Below are positions 24,916 through 33,523 of a DNA stretch of 35,904 nucleotides, in pieces. Position 1 is the stretch's first letter; each line of letters starts with the position of its first letter. Under the pieces are notes generated by a model, which worked only from the letters and a program-made list of their open reading frames with translations, ran no database searches and was not told the origin of the DNA. Source of the DNA: Planctomycetota bacterium. GTDB lineage: Bacteria; Planctomycetota; Planctomycetia; Planctomycetales; Planctomycetaceae. The stretch covers positions 1-35,904 of the forward strand of contig JAJRVU010000471.1 of NCBI GenBank assembly GCA_024277145.1, written 5' to 3'. The position numbers and the translations under genes are program-made.

Positions 24916-25167
24916 GATGTTTTTCTCCAGACTGTATTATTTGTTCAGATGACCTGATTTTTCTGTTCGTATTAGAGCGTTTCTACATTTGAAATAGATG
25001 ACCTAAATGTGATTCCAACTATTTATACAGTGCACTACGTTCTATATTATTTCCAGACATTGTCTGGTTTCTCAGTTATTTGAATCGAAATGAGATAGGA
25101 TGTCCAGACCTGTTCCATGAATGATTCTATGTAAATACAATTACTTTTTCCATCCAGAAAGGTACGT
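24916..25167. other. Intergenic region between TPR gene and exbB with CCAGAC repeats
   Basis: This 252-base gap has no supported gene. It holds the palindrome CCAGACATTGTCTGG at 25053-25067 and further CCAGAC copies at 24927-24932 and 25104-25109. The palindrome could be an operator for an internal promoter of the ExbB-ExbD genes or a weak hairpin in the operon transcript. Confidence 0.35.
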
Positions 25168-26226
25168 TCAATTGAGTTTTGAAATCCATTTGCTTTCAGG
25201 ATATTTTGATTTGAGTTTTTCAGAATTTTTTGAAGATCGGGTTTCGTGACCAACCTGCTTCCAGAGGACAGCTAGCCAATAAAGTGCTTCTTCATGAGCT
25301 TTTTTATCTTTATTAAAAATCAGATCAATGCGAAGGTACGCTAGAATTGCATCTTTCGGGAGTTTTTGAGATCGATATAATTCACCCTGCATTAGAAATG
25401 TTTCCGTAAGAAGCTGTTTTGATACAGGATTCGCGTGATCAAGAAGATGATTGATTGTTTTTTCTGCTTTCTGGAATTCCTCCAGTTTGAGAAGACATTT
25501 TGCTTTTCCAAGAATAGCTTTAAGTGCCTGGTCGTTTTCAGGATTTTTATTATATTCGAGGATAATTTTTTCAAATAACTCTAGTGCCTGATCAGCATCA
25601 CCAGTACTAAGAAGTGCGTAAGCTTTCTCAATTTTTCCTGAATCCCTGAAATCTTTCCAGGGAGCAGTGGCAATCAATTCGCTGATTCGGCGAATTTGTT
25701 CCGGGTCATTCTTTTTTTGATACATTTTATTAAGAAGGATCAGAGATTCGTAATATCGAAAATGGTTTGGGTTTAATTTTCTGAATTTTTCCAGAAGGGC
25801 AATGGCATCTTCCAGGTGTTTTTCATCATCTGCTGCAAGTTGAGAGGTCACGCGAGCAATTAAAAATGAGAGATCGTTTCTCAGATTTTTTTGAGAAGAT
25901 CCAATTTGCCCGTAAACTTTTTTGTAGCCGACTAATGCTTTTTCAAAAGAGTTTTTTCTTTCAGCCGATCTTAATAATGTTAATTCAGGTGGTTCACTAT
26001 TCCATTTGATTTCTTTGATATCGTTAGCTGGAATGTGTGTTGGAGGTTTATTTTTTGCAGTTGACTGGACCACAATTTCTGTTTTGGAAATATCAGTAAT
26101 AGTGCCTGTGATCCTCCTGGAGACACTTTTTCGATAAATAAAATCTGCTGCATTGACACTAAGATTCATGTTTATGGTAAACAAAACAAAAATAGAAGTG
26201 ACGATGGTCAATCGAATAAATTTCAT
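25168..26226 (-). CDS. Exported TPR-repeat protein
   Basis: The ATG at 26224-26226 gives a 352-residue protein with signal peptide MKFIRLTIVTSIFVLFTINMNLSVNA; a TTG five codons upstream is less likely. Residues about 27-75 form a strand-rich domain (RRITGTITDISKTEIVVQS). The rest is helical with TPR-like pairs (AIALLEKFRKLNPNHFRYYESLILLNKMY, ALELFEKIILEYNKNPENDQALKAILGKAKCLLKLEEFQKA). It lies 29 bases after the larger TPR gene and upstream of ExbB-ExbD-ExbD. It is probably a periplasmic scaffold or partner of the proton-driven complex. No SD is obvious. Confidence 0.82.
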   Translation of the reverse strand: MKFIRLTIVTSIFVLFTINMNLSVNAADFIYRKSVSRRITGTITDISKTEIVVQSTAKNKPPTHIPANDIKEIKWNSEPPELTLLRSAERKNSFEKALVGYKKVYGQIGSSQKNLRNDLSFLIARVTSQLAADDEKHLEDAIALLEKFRKLNPNHFRYYESLILLNKMYQKKNDPEQIRRISELIATAPWKDFRDSGKIEKAYALLSTGDADQALELFEKIILEYNKNPENDQALKAILGKAKCLLKLEEFQKAEKTINHLLDHANPVSKQLLTETFLMQGELYRSQKLPKDAILAYLRIDLIFNKDKKAHEEALYWLAVLWKQVGHETRSSKNSEKLKSKYPESKWISKLN

Positions 26227-26255
26227 AACAAATACAGGCAATTGAAAAATCAGAT

Positions 26256-29200
26256 TTATTTTCGAGTCTCTGGTTTTCCCGGTTTGGTTGCCCGCCTCCT
26301 TTTAGCTGGAACAGATGGTTGTTTGAATGGCTTATCACGAAGTTGATGGATCGGATGTCGACTTTTCTTTTTACCCGTTTTTAAATAATGATATAGAAAA
26401 TAAGATAGAACAGATATTAAAATCAATATGCCAAAAAGTGTTGATTTTTTGATTTGAGTTTCAGGATCCCTTGAAACCGCTTTTGCTTTGGCGTTAGCAG
26501 AAGCAACTGGTTGTTTGTTTGATTCACTGGTTGTTTTGCTGGAATTTGTTGCGATCATTTCCCCCCAATTCAGGGGGGCTTGGTTTTTCAATCGTGAATT
26601 AAGACCTTTTTGAACGTTGGCGTAAAGGGAATTGAATTTTTGAATCCATTCCTCTTTCATCTGGTCAGACAACGAAGCAAATACTTCAATCTCTTTTTGT
26701 GCCAGTTGAAGCATTTGCTGCTTATCTTTTATTTGATCCAACTGGGCAGCATATTTCCATCGGCATGAAGAAATATGATATCGGCTATTCCAGTATTTCT
26801 CTTGTAAAGAATCGTTTTGAGAATTTCCGTCTGATTCAATGATAATTCGCTGTATTCTTTTAGCAATATTTCCCCATCCCCACACTTCAATATTCTTCTG
26901 GCTTGCAGAATCTCCTTTGATGGCAAGAAGAAATTTTTCTTTGATTCCTGAATCTCCCCATTCTTCAAGGAGTGTTGCTGCCTCTATTTGCAAATCCAGA
27001 TAATTTGGATTGTCCTTAATAATTGCTAATAAAGACTGGTAACTTTTATCAAAATTATCCTGCTGTTTCAGGCATTTGACTTGTCTTAATTTAATGGAAA
27101 GAATGTTCTTTTCAGGCACATTGTCTCTTTCCAGTATGGCTTCATAAGTTGTTAAGGCTTTTCCTGCATAAAGAGCAGATTTATCAGGATCCGTTTTCTT
27201 TAAACCGGAGGCCAATCCAAAATAAGTTTCAGCAATCCAGATAAGACTGCTATATTTCATGTTGTCTCGACGCTGATAGAGTTCAGTCAGAAATCGATCG
27301 AAGGAATCCTGTATTTCAATGAGCTGAGTTGTTTTCTTTTCTGCAATCAGTTGTTCAATTTCTTTCTGGATGACCTTTCCAAGATTTACATAGATCGCTG
27401 AAATATCATCCTGATTACCAGAGGCCAGGGCATCAAGCTGATTCATAACATTCAGGGAACGATCAATTTGTTGAGTAGCCACATAACAACGAAGAAGAAT
27501 TTGATAAAAATAACTTGTAAATTCCTGGCTGTGCGGTCCATTTTTGGGACGTGGATCAGGGGGTGTTTGATTCATATAATCAATAGCAGAATATGTTCCT
27601 TCACTTAATGTTTCTAAAGCTTTTTCGTAATTCTGGTTTCGAATATAAATTTGAGAGAGAATGGTTTTAGCGACAATCAGATTTTCCGGCATGTCAGCTA
27701 TATTGATCAGTTTTTTTTCTGTGATTTGGATTCCATTAGCCAGGTATCTTTCAGCCTTTTTTTTCCATTCGTTAATCTGGTCAATTTCAATTTGATTTTT
27801 ATTGTACTGAGTAGAATCCGATTTAAGAACAGCCGACCAGAAAGACTGCCCCATTGAAATTTGAGCCTTTCCAAAATAATCTGAATCCGAATGAATATGA
27901 GAAAACCATTCTGTTGCTTCCAGATATTGTTTCTCTTTATGTAAAACGTTACCGATAGCAAGTGCGATTTCCATTGTATATTTATTTTCTGGCCAGTTTT
28001 CAACAAGATGAGCTGCTGCGTTTTCTGCCCATCTTATTTCAGAACTATTATCGCCGTTGGATATTTCACACGCTCTTAAAAAACTGACAGCACTTATGTA
28101 GGAAGAATCCAGTGCAATATCGGGGAGTTGTTTTTTATAAAATCGGCCAACAAAACCAGCAAGCACTCCTGCCTTTTCGTTTTGGCCAGACAGGTAATAA
28201 ACATAAGAAAGCAAATAACGTATGCTGTTCAATTTTGAATTATTTGTTTCTTCATCTGCAAGAGAAATGGTGAATTCAAGCTGCTTTCGAGTCTCGACCA
28301 GATGTGCCAGAAATTCCCGCTTTTTAGTTTGACGATCACTAATATTGTCTGATTTTTCAATTGCTTGCTGAAGAGAAGTCACCTGATCAAGCATTTCCTT
28401 GCTATCCGAATATGCTGTGGAAAAGCTCTTGCCAGCTTTTTTATTGTATCCCAGTTTTTTATTTAATTCATCCATGAGTTTGACAGATTTGGTGCGATGC
28501 GTTCCCGGATATTGAGAAATCTGCTGGGCATCATCCAGGGACTGCCTTAAGAAACTATCCTGTTTCGATTCTTTCAGTTCCTTGTTTTCAGCAAGAGATT
28601 TCAGTGCCAATGCACGTTGCCAGCGGATCGATATCCCAACATTTGTTTTTTCAATATCAGGATGGGACTTTAGTCTTCGTGTTGCATCATCAACTGTGCG
28701 TTGGTATTGAGCGAGACTTTTATTATTCAAACAGATTAGCTCGAAAAGCAGAACCTGATGTTGAAGGTTAGTCACAGCAAGAGAATTATCCGGGTGCGAT
28801 AAAAGTTCTTCATAAACCCCAAGAGCTTTTTTATATTCATTATCATCTTCGTAGCATTTTCCCTGCCACATTCTTGCATAGAGTCCGACAACAACCTTTC
28901 TGTAATGAAGATGAATGTCTTTAAACTTGTTAAATGCTTTTTTCCTGATCTTCTTCTGCTCAGTCTTGTCAAACTCATAAGTTTTAGAAAGTTCATAGAT
29001 ACAAATCGCCTGATTATATTGTGCGGTAATGTATCGTTGTTCTGCCTTATCTCTTTCTGCTCTTTTTTTCTTGTCATCAGCATCAATATAAATTTCAAAC
29101 TTTTTGAATTCTTTTTCATTCAGATTTAAAGACTGGTCAAAAATGAACATTGCTTCTTTGAGATATTTTCTGGCTTCTTCATAAAACGGGGTTTTGGAAT

Positions 29201-29606
29201 CGCTGTTTTCTGATTGTTTCTTAAATTCTGCACGTGCATATTCAAGCAATAAGCGACCCTTTTCAGAAGAGGCTTCAGCAGAAAGTGGATGATTCCTGTT
29301 GTTGGAAATAAAGAGATCAAGCGCAGCACCTGCTTCGTCAAGCATCTTCCTTTGTTTGCTGGCAACGGGGGATGAGCGCGCAAGCTCAAGCAGAATTTTT
29401 GCTCGTTCATAATCCAAATTGTTTTTTAATGAAGCAGGGACTCGGTTATCGGATTTTAATTTATCCAGATGGTGAAGCGCCAGTTCATAGTAGCCATTCT
29501 GTTTTAGCCTATTGATAAATTCTGTTTCGTTATTACTAAGTGCTTCTGATGTAAAACAGGAGATTACCAACAAGAAAAACAACAGGTTGAGCCTGTATCG
29601 TTTCAT
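26256..29606 (-). CDS. Large membrane-anchored TPR-repeat protein
   Basis: This 1116-residue protein begins with a signal peptide (MKRYRLNLLFFLLVISCFTSEALS), followed by about 1000 residues of helical repeats with TPR character (for example NGYYELALHHLDKLKSDN, GQNEKAGVLAGFVGRFY, ADMPENLIVAKTILSQIYIRNQNYEKALETL). Near the end is a membrane helix (STLFGILILISVLSYFLYHYL, about 1060-1080) and a very basic Pro/Arg/Lys tail. Most of the chain should lie in the periplasm, tethered to the membrane. It heads the likely operon with the second TPR gene and ExbB-ExbD-ExbD; such combinations suggest TPR proteins act as the periplasmic partner in place of TonB or Pal. Function is inferred from neighbours only. 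Confidence 0.82.
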   Translation of the reverse strand: MKRYRLNLLFFLLVISCFTSEALSNNETEFINRLKQNGYYELALHHLDKLKSDNRVPASLKNNLDYERAKILLELARSSPVASKQRKMLDEAGAALDLFISNNRNHPLSAEASSEKGRLLLEYARAEFKKQSENSDSKTPFYEEARKYLKEAMFIFDQSLNLNEKEFKKFEIYIDADDKKKRAERDKAEQRYITAQYNQAICIYELSKTYEFDKTEQKKIRKKAFNKFKDIHLHYRKVVVGLYARMWQGKCYEDDNEYKKALGVYEELLSHPDNSLAVTNLQHQVLLFELICLNNKSLAQYQRTVDDATRRLKSHPDIEKTNVGISIRWQRALALKSLAENKELKESKQDSFLRQSLDDAQQISQYPGTHRTKSVKLMDELNKKLGYNKKAGKSFSTAYSDSKEMLDQVTSLQQAIEKSDNISDRQTKKREFLAHLVETRKQLEFTISLADEETNNSKLNSIRYLLSYVYYLSGQNEKAGVLAGFVGRFYKKQLPDIALDSSYISAVSFLRACEISNGDNSSEIRWAENAAAHLVENWPENKYTMEIALAIGNVLHKEKQYLEATEWFSHIHSDSDYFGKAQISMGQSFWSAVLKSDSTQYNKNQIEIDQINEWKKKAERYLANGIQITEKKLINIADMPENLIVAKTILSQIYIRNQNYEKALETLSEGTYSAIDYMNQTPPDPRPKNGPHSQEFTSYFYQILLRCYVATQQIDRSLNVMNQLDALASGNQDDISAIYVNLGKVIQKEIEQLIAEKKTTQLIEIQDSFDRFLTELYQRRDNMKYSSLIWIAETYFGLASGLKKTDPDKSALYAGKALTTYEAILERDNVPEKNILSIKLRQVKCLKQQDNFDKSYQSLLAIIKDNPNYLDLQIEAATLLEEWGDSGIKEKFLLAIKGDSASQKNIEVWGWGNIAKRIQRIIIESDGNSQNDSLQEKYWNSRYHISSCRWKYAAQLDQIKDKQQMLQLAQKEIEVFASLSDQMKEEWIQKFNSLYANVQKGLNSRLKNQAPLNWGEMIATNSSKTTSESNKQPVASANAKAKAVSRDPETQIKKSTLFGILILISVLSYFLYHYLKTGKKKSRHPIHQLRDKPFKQPSVPAKRRRATKPGKPETRK

Positions 29607-29873
29607 TCACTAATTCCGTTGAAAGATGGATCTATTTGAACCGAGATCATGTTTTAATTTTATCAACTTTTGAGTAAATTTTATCGTAAATCGTTTAATT
29701 AGAAGGAATTATATTCAAATTGATCTCCATAATAATTTTTGAATACTCCTTAAAATTATCCCTCTAGAAATTTCACCTCAAATAAGGGATAATCCCATCC
29801 TCTTTGATATAAAATATCATACTGCCACTTCGCTAATGTTTATTTATAATATGTGATTTTTAATACATTTATT
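29607..29873. promoter_or_regulatory. Divergent promoter region between TPR operon and DUF3179 gene
   Basis: This very AT-rich region carries TTATCCCT (29756-29763) and AGGGATAA (29785-29792), an exact 8-bp inverted repeat with a 21-base spacer, whose right arm overlaps GGGATAATCCC. A 6-bp hairpin TGATAT/ATATCA lies at 29805-29819. These are candidate operators for the two divergent genes; no good promoter pair was picked out. Confidence 0.4.
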
Positions 29874-31124
29874 ATGTTAGATACTATTATACTCGAAATT
29901 AGTATCTTTGCACTGCTTAACATTATTTCTAAATATGGTTTACAGTTATCGTTTTTTAAAAGAGGGCCAGGATTAATGATGGAAGAACTTGGAATTAACC
30001 CTGAAGAGATTGAAGAAAATCAACCACTCATTAGCAATAAAGTGTCAGGTAAGTTATTTCGCTTTCTGTTGGTGAACGCCATCCTCTTTGGAAGCGTATA
30101 CTGGTACAAAAACAAAGTTCATTATGATGAAATAGCTTTTCATGAAATTGAAAATGAAAAAATATTTGCTATATACCTGACAAAACTTGAAAGATATGAA
30201 CGCAGTCAACAGACCCACATGGTCAGTAACCGAAATAACTCAAGTTTTGATTCAACAAACCTGTTGATACCAGGGAAAGATATTTTAAACGGGGGAGTTC
30301 CTAAAGGTGGTATTGCTGCTTTAACATACCCACTCATGATTCCTCATGGGAAAGTCAATTATTTACGAGATGATGATGAGATTGCAGGGTTGAATATTGA
30401 TGGTGATGCTCAAGCCTTTCCACTCAGGATATTGAATTACCATGAAGTAATCAATACAAAAGTTGGAAACCAATCTGTTGCAATTACATACTGTCCACTT
30501 TGTAAATCACTGATGGCGTATAATCGCATTAAAAATGGCAAGGAAATTACTTTCCGTATTTCAGGCCTTCTCTATAACAGCAATGTGCTTTTTTATTCTC
30601 AAGAAGGACAAGGCGACCCGTTGTATTCACAAATTATGAATAAGCAAATTTCAGGAGAACAATCCGGAAGTAAAATGAAAATTCTTCCTGTTGAACTGAC
30701 TACCTGGAAAAGCTGGAAAAAACGTCATCCCAATACTAGAGTGATGTCAGCAGCAACAGGACATTTAAAAAAATATCATGTTGATCCGTACTCCCAGTAC
30801 TTTCAAAATGATCGATTAATGTTTCCTGTAAACAAACTCGATGACCGTTTACCACATAAATCACTTGTGTTAGGAGTATGGTCTGGTGATATTTATCGTG
30901 CATTCCCTTTGAAAGAATTTGAAAAAGAAGGAAAATCTAAAGAGATTAAAATAACAATCAATAACAGGGATGTCACGATTGCTTATGATCATGAAGCAAA
31001 ATCTTTAAGGGTCAATAAAGCTGACAAAAATGTGAATTGGATGTATTCCTTCTGGTTTGCCTGGTATTCGTTTCATCCTGAAACAGAGCTTTATTCTGCC
31101 CCAATTTATTCTGTCCCAAAGTAA
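29874..31124 (+). CDS. DUF3179 domain protein, membrane anchored
   Basis: The DUF3179 domain is recognised from YCPLCKS (CxxC with Pro) preceded by AFPLRILNYHEVINTKVGNQSVAITYCPLC, and from the later GLLYNSNVLFY and SGDIYRAFPL segments. Biochemical function of this family is not known. Two hydrophobic segments precede it (near residues 3-25 and 62-78), so the domain is probably held at the membrane. The start is uncertain: ATG at 29874 includes the first hydrophobic segment; a GTG at 29853 is also in frame; and ATG at 29973 or 29976 has a better SD (AGGA). With ATG at 29874 the protein has 416 residues. It is transcribed divergently from the TPR operon. Confidence 0.85.
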   Translation: MLDTIILEISIFALLNIISKYGLQLSFFKRGPGLMMEELGINPEEIEENQPLISNKVSGKLFRFLLVNAILFGSVYWYKNKVHYDEIAFHEIENEKIFAIYLTKLERYERSQQTHMVSNRNNSSFDSTNLLIPGKDILNGGVPKGGIAALTYPLMIPHGKVNYLRDDDEIAGLNIDGDAQAFPLRILNYHEVINTKVGNQSVAITYCPLCKSLMAYNRIKNGKEITFRISGLLYNSNVLFYSQEGQGDPLYSQIMNKQISGEQSGSKMKILPVELTTWKSWKKRHPNTRVMSAATGHLKKYHVDPYSQYFQNDRLMFPVNKLDDRLPHKSLVLGVWSGDIYRAFPLKEFEKEGKSKEIKITINNRDVTIAYDHEAKSLRVNKADKNVNWMYSFWFAWYSFHPETELYSAPIYSVPK

Positions 31125-31180
31125 ATAAAGCCTGGTCAAGGTCTACCCAAAACAGAGCACAAAAATAAATATGGCAAGAA

Positions 31181-31218
31181 ATAGTACCCCCTGCATTTTC
31201 ATGTGCAGTACCTATTTT
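31181..31218. terminator. Possible bidirectional terminator between convergent genes
   Basis: CTGCA (31191-31195) pairs with TGCAG (31204-31208) across an 8-base loop, with a partly paired outer extension ATAGTA/TACCTAT and TTTT at 31215-31218 on the plus strand. It lies between the convergent DUF3179 and methyltransferase genes, overlapping the latter's stop codon. The stem is short. Confidence 0.35.
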
Positions 31219-31826
31219 ATTGCGATGCCTTGATACATAAACCCGTGAGTTTTCGGTGTTTTATTCAAATAAAATGTATCCATTTCCACGGAACTGAATG
31301 GCTGAGATGAAAACAGTTTCGGGACATCAAGAGAAAGCGTGCATCCGTCACCAACATGTTTTTGGATCCAATTCATCCGTCGTTGCCAATTGGCAACCTT
31401 GGGGTCAGGACTGGCACCATGTTCAAAAAACAGAAAGCGTCCCCCCGGTTTAAGAACCCGGAACAATTCATTCACTGCCTGATTCACATCACGGATACTG
31501 CAAAGAGTGATTGTACTGACGATGCAATCAAAAGCCTCATCTTCAAATGGTAATTCTTCACTGCTGATAATTTTCTGGTCAACTTCAATTTCAGATTGAT
31601 TAATACGGTTTTGAAGTTTTTTATTCATGCCGGGGTTAGGATCAACAGTTGTGATCTGCCGAACATGAGATGGATAATGAGGAAGATTCAATCCCGTTCC
31701 CACTCCAATTTCCAGGATTTTTCCTTCAGCGGACTCAAGCTGTTTTTTCCTGTGCTTATACCAGCCCGGTTTATCCATAACACAATCATAGATGCGAGGA
31801 AAAATGAAATTCGAGTATATTTTCAA
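31212..31826 (-). CDS. Class I SAM-dependent methyltransferase
   Basis: This 204-residue enzyme has the class I methyltransferase motifs: ILEIGVGTGLNLPHYP (motif I, SAM binding), TTVDPNPGM (acidic loop after strand 2), FDCIVSTITLCSI (motif for strand 4) and VLKPGGRFLFFEHG (strand 5). The opening MKIYSNFIFPRIYDCVM and overall pattern resemble UbiE/METTL7-like small methyltransferases; the substrate is unknown. The start is a TTG at 31824-31826, supported by AGGA 8 bases upstream; no ATG fits. It lies 42 bases downstream of the phosphatase-fold gene on the same strand and may share its transcript. Confidence 0.9.
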   Translation of the reverse strand: MKIYSNFIFPRIYDCVMDKPGWYKHRKKQLESAEGKILEIGVGTGLNLPHYPSHVRQITTVDPNPGMNKKLQNRINQSEIEVDQKIISSEELPFEDEAFDCIVSTITLCSIRDVNQAVNELFRVLKPGGRFLFFEHGASPDPKVANWQRRMNWIQKHVGDGCTLSLDVPKLFSSQPFSSVEMDTFYLNKTPKTHGFMYQGIAIK

Positions 31827-31868
31827 TGATTCGTTCCTAATTCAAATATTATTAGATACCTGTTGTTT

Positions 31869-32840
31869 TTACAATTTCAATGTTGCTTCAACTGCAGAAT
31901 GGTCTGAGAGTGCTTTAACTTTTTTATCGAGGTACGGATTGACTCGAACATTTTCCACTCGAATAAAACTTCTTGAATTATTGGGTTGGCCGATGACAAT
32001 GTAATCAATGCGAGGACCACCGGTTGGTTTTATCTGGTATGCAGTTCCCCCGTCTTTTTTTGGATTCAATTTGAACCATGTATCGACAACACGGTGATCG
32101 GGCACACCTTTTCTCAATACGCCGAAGAGCTGGTTATAAGTTGAATTGGGGGCAGCTCGATATTGGAAATTTCCCCGGGTGTTCAAGTCACCGAGAAGAA
32201 TGAAATCAACATTGGCTGACGTGTGCTTGTTCATGAATTCAGCCAGTTCGTCAAACTGTTTTCTTCGTAAAGAACCATCTCTCGCTTCTAAGTGAGTGAC
32301 AAAAACATCCAGCAATTTTGTTTCGGTAGTTCCTTTGACTGGAATTTTCACCCGAGCATGCAAGACCCCTTTGGCAGCAAAACCATCTGCGTTAAGACCA
32401 TATTTCAGGGGCGAACTGTAGTTTTTGTAGACGACAGTATGCGTTTCAACAAACGGAAACCGGGAGAAAAGAGAGAGTCCGCCATTGTACCGACCATCTC
32501 CGGGATCAGGTCCGTAAATGTAATGATAGTTTTCTCCCCACTTCTTTTTGATGCCTGTGCAGATAATCTTTCGTGGTTCATCGTCAAAAGTTTCATTGAG
32601 GGCGATGAGATCAAAGCCTGACATTTTTTTCACAAGCTGGTTTGCACGATAGATTGGCAAGCCCCGTTTATTCTGATAATGTGCAGGGATCGGAAGAAAT
32701 TGAACGTTGTAGGAAATCGCCCGGAAAGAAGTTGACGAACCAAAAGAGGAATTATCATCGACAGGTTCTTTTCCATCAACGGTTGTGAGACTTCCGATAA
32801 CAAACAGGCTAGTAATGATCAGCAACCAGAAGTTTTTCAA
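31869..32840 (-). CDS. Secreted endonuclease/exonuclease/phosphatase-fold protein
   Basis: This 323-residue protein has a signal peptide (MKNFWLLIITSLFVIGSLTTVDG) and an EEP-superfamily domain: SYNVQFLP (Asn), DLIALNETFDD (metal-binding Glu), FVTHLEAR (His), ILLGDLNTRG (Asp-x-Asn), RIDYIVIG and the final LSDHSAV (Asp-His). These are the catalytic residues of DNase I-like metal-dependent phosphodiesterases; relatives include sphingomyelinases and secreted nucleases. Choice between nuclease and lipid phosphodiesterase cannot be made. Its start codon is 153 bases from that of the divergent RidA-like gene. Confidence 0.9.
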   Translation of the reverse strand: MKNFWLLIITSLFVIGSLTTVDGKEPVDDNSSFGSSTSFRAISYNVQFLPIPAHYQNKRGLPIYRANQLVKKMSGFDLIALNETFDDEPRKIICTGIKKKWGENYHYIYGPDPGDGRYNGGLSLFSRFPFVETHTVVYKNYSSPLKYGLNADGFAAKGVLHARVKIPVKGTTETKLLDVFVTHLEARDGSLRRKQFDELAEFMNKHTSANVDFILLGDLNTRGNFQYRAAPNSTYNQLFGVLRKGVPDHRVVDTWFKLNPKKDGGTAYQIKPTGGPRIDYIVIGQPNNSRSFIRVENVRVNPYLDKKVKALSDHSAVEATLKL

Positions 32841-32993
32841 CTTGCGTTTTCCTTTTGTTTATGGAATAGTTTCTACCTTGCATCAAATTAAAATGATATA
32901 AGTGCTTAAGATATATTATCATGTTACAGGAAATGATGTCAGACAGCGATAGGAAATGTTGTGCAAAGTTTAAGTAGTAAAAAGGTTTGAATA

Positions 32994-33407
32994 ATGAAAA
33001 AGACAGGATATCAGAACAACAATTTGCCGAACCTGGGGCGATGGTTCAACTGGGGGCTTAACGTTGAAAATGTTAAAGACCTCTTTTTTGTGACCGGTCA
33101 TGCTGACGTTAAGGCAGACAATTCATCCGCTAATTTTCCCAATGATCCCGTGGGACAAGTAAAGTACATCCTGGAACAGATGGAGATCACTTTTTCACAA
33201 GCGGGTTATACAAAAGACAATATTGTGAGTGTGAACTGGTGCGTCACGAAAGATGTGACTCACGAACAGACAATAAAAATCCTCAAGGTCTGGTCGGAAT
33301 ACATTGCTGATGTTGAAACAAAACCATCCGGCGGAACATGGAAACGGATTCACGGGTTGATTTCACCCGATGTTTTAGTTGAGCTTGAAATGATCCTGGC
33401 ACGATGA
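32994..33407 (+). CDS. RidA/YjgF-family protein
   Basis: This 137-residue protein shows the family layout: LFFVTGHADVKAD, VKYILEQMEITFSQAGYTKDNIVSVNWCVT, a helix near KILKVWSEYIAD, and a final strand LVELEMILAR. RidA proteins deaminate reactive enamine/imine intermediates; other subfamilies lack this activity. The Arg that in RidA lies in the ARSTV block appears to be replaced: by alignment from the conserved VELE end the position falls on Thr in GGTWKRIHG. The enzyme is therefore probably not a classical RidA. The ATG has AAGG about 8 bases upstream. A terminator overlaps its stop codon. Confidence 0.85.
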   Translation: MKKTGYQNNNLPNLGRWFNWGLNVENVKDLFFVTGHADVKADNSSANFPNDPVGQVKYILEQMEITFSQAGYTKDNIVSVNWCVTKDVTHEQTIKILKVWSEYIADVETKPSGGTWKRIHGLISPDVLVELEMILAR

Positions 33408-33426
33408 AACGGCTTCATCGTGTTTT
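33400..33426 (+). terminator. Intrinsic terminator overlapping the RidA-family stop codon
   Basis: CACGATGAA (33400-33408) and TTCATCGTG (33414-33422) form a perfect 9-bp stem with a 5-base loop, followed by TTTT (33423-33426). The left arm contains the TGA stop codon (33405-33407). Confidence 0.72.
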
Positions 33427-33523
33427 GGACAATCCGTCCGCTAACAACTTTCGATCAAGTTGATGTCAGTCGTTCTCAAGTGATATTAATAAAGTTTGAT
33501 ACGGTACGTAAATTATCAATCTG

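Noticed and set aside
25047-25253. 68-codon minus-strand frame overlapping the end of the TPR gene
   Set aside because: It overlaps the TPR coding end in another phase without an SD and does not continue the TPR pattern, so neither a frameshift nor a separate gene is supported.
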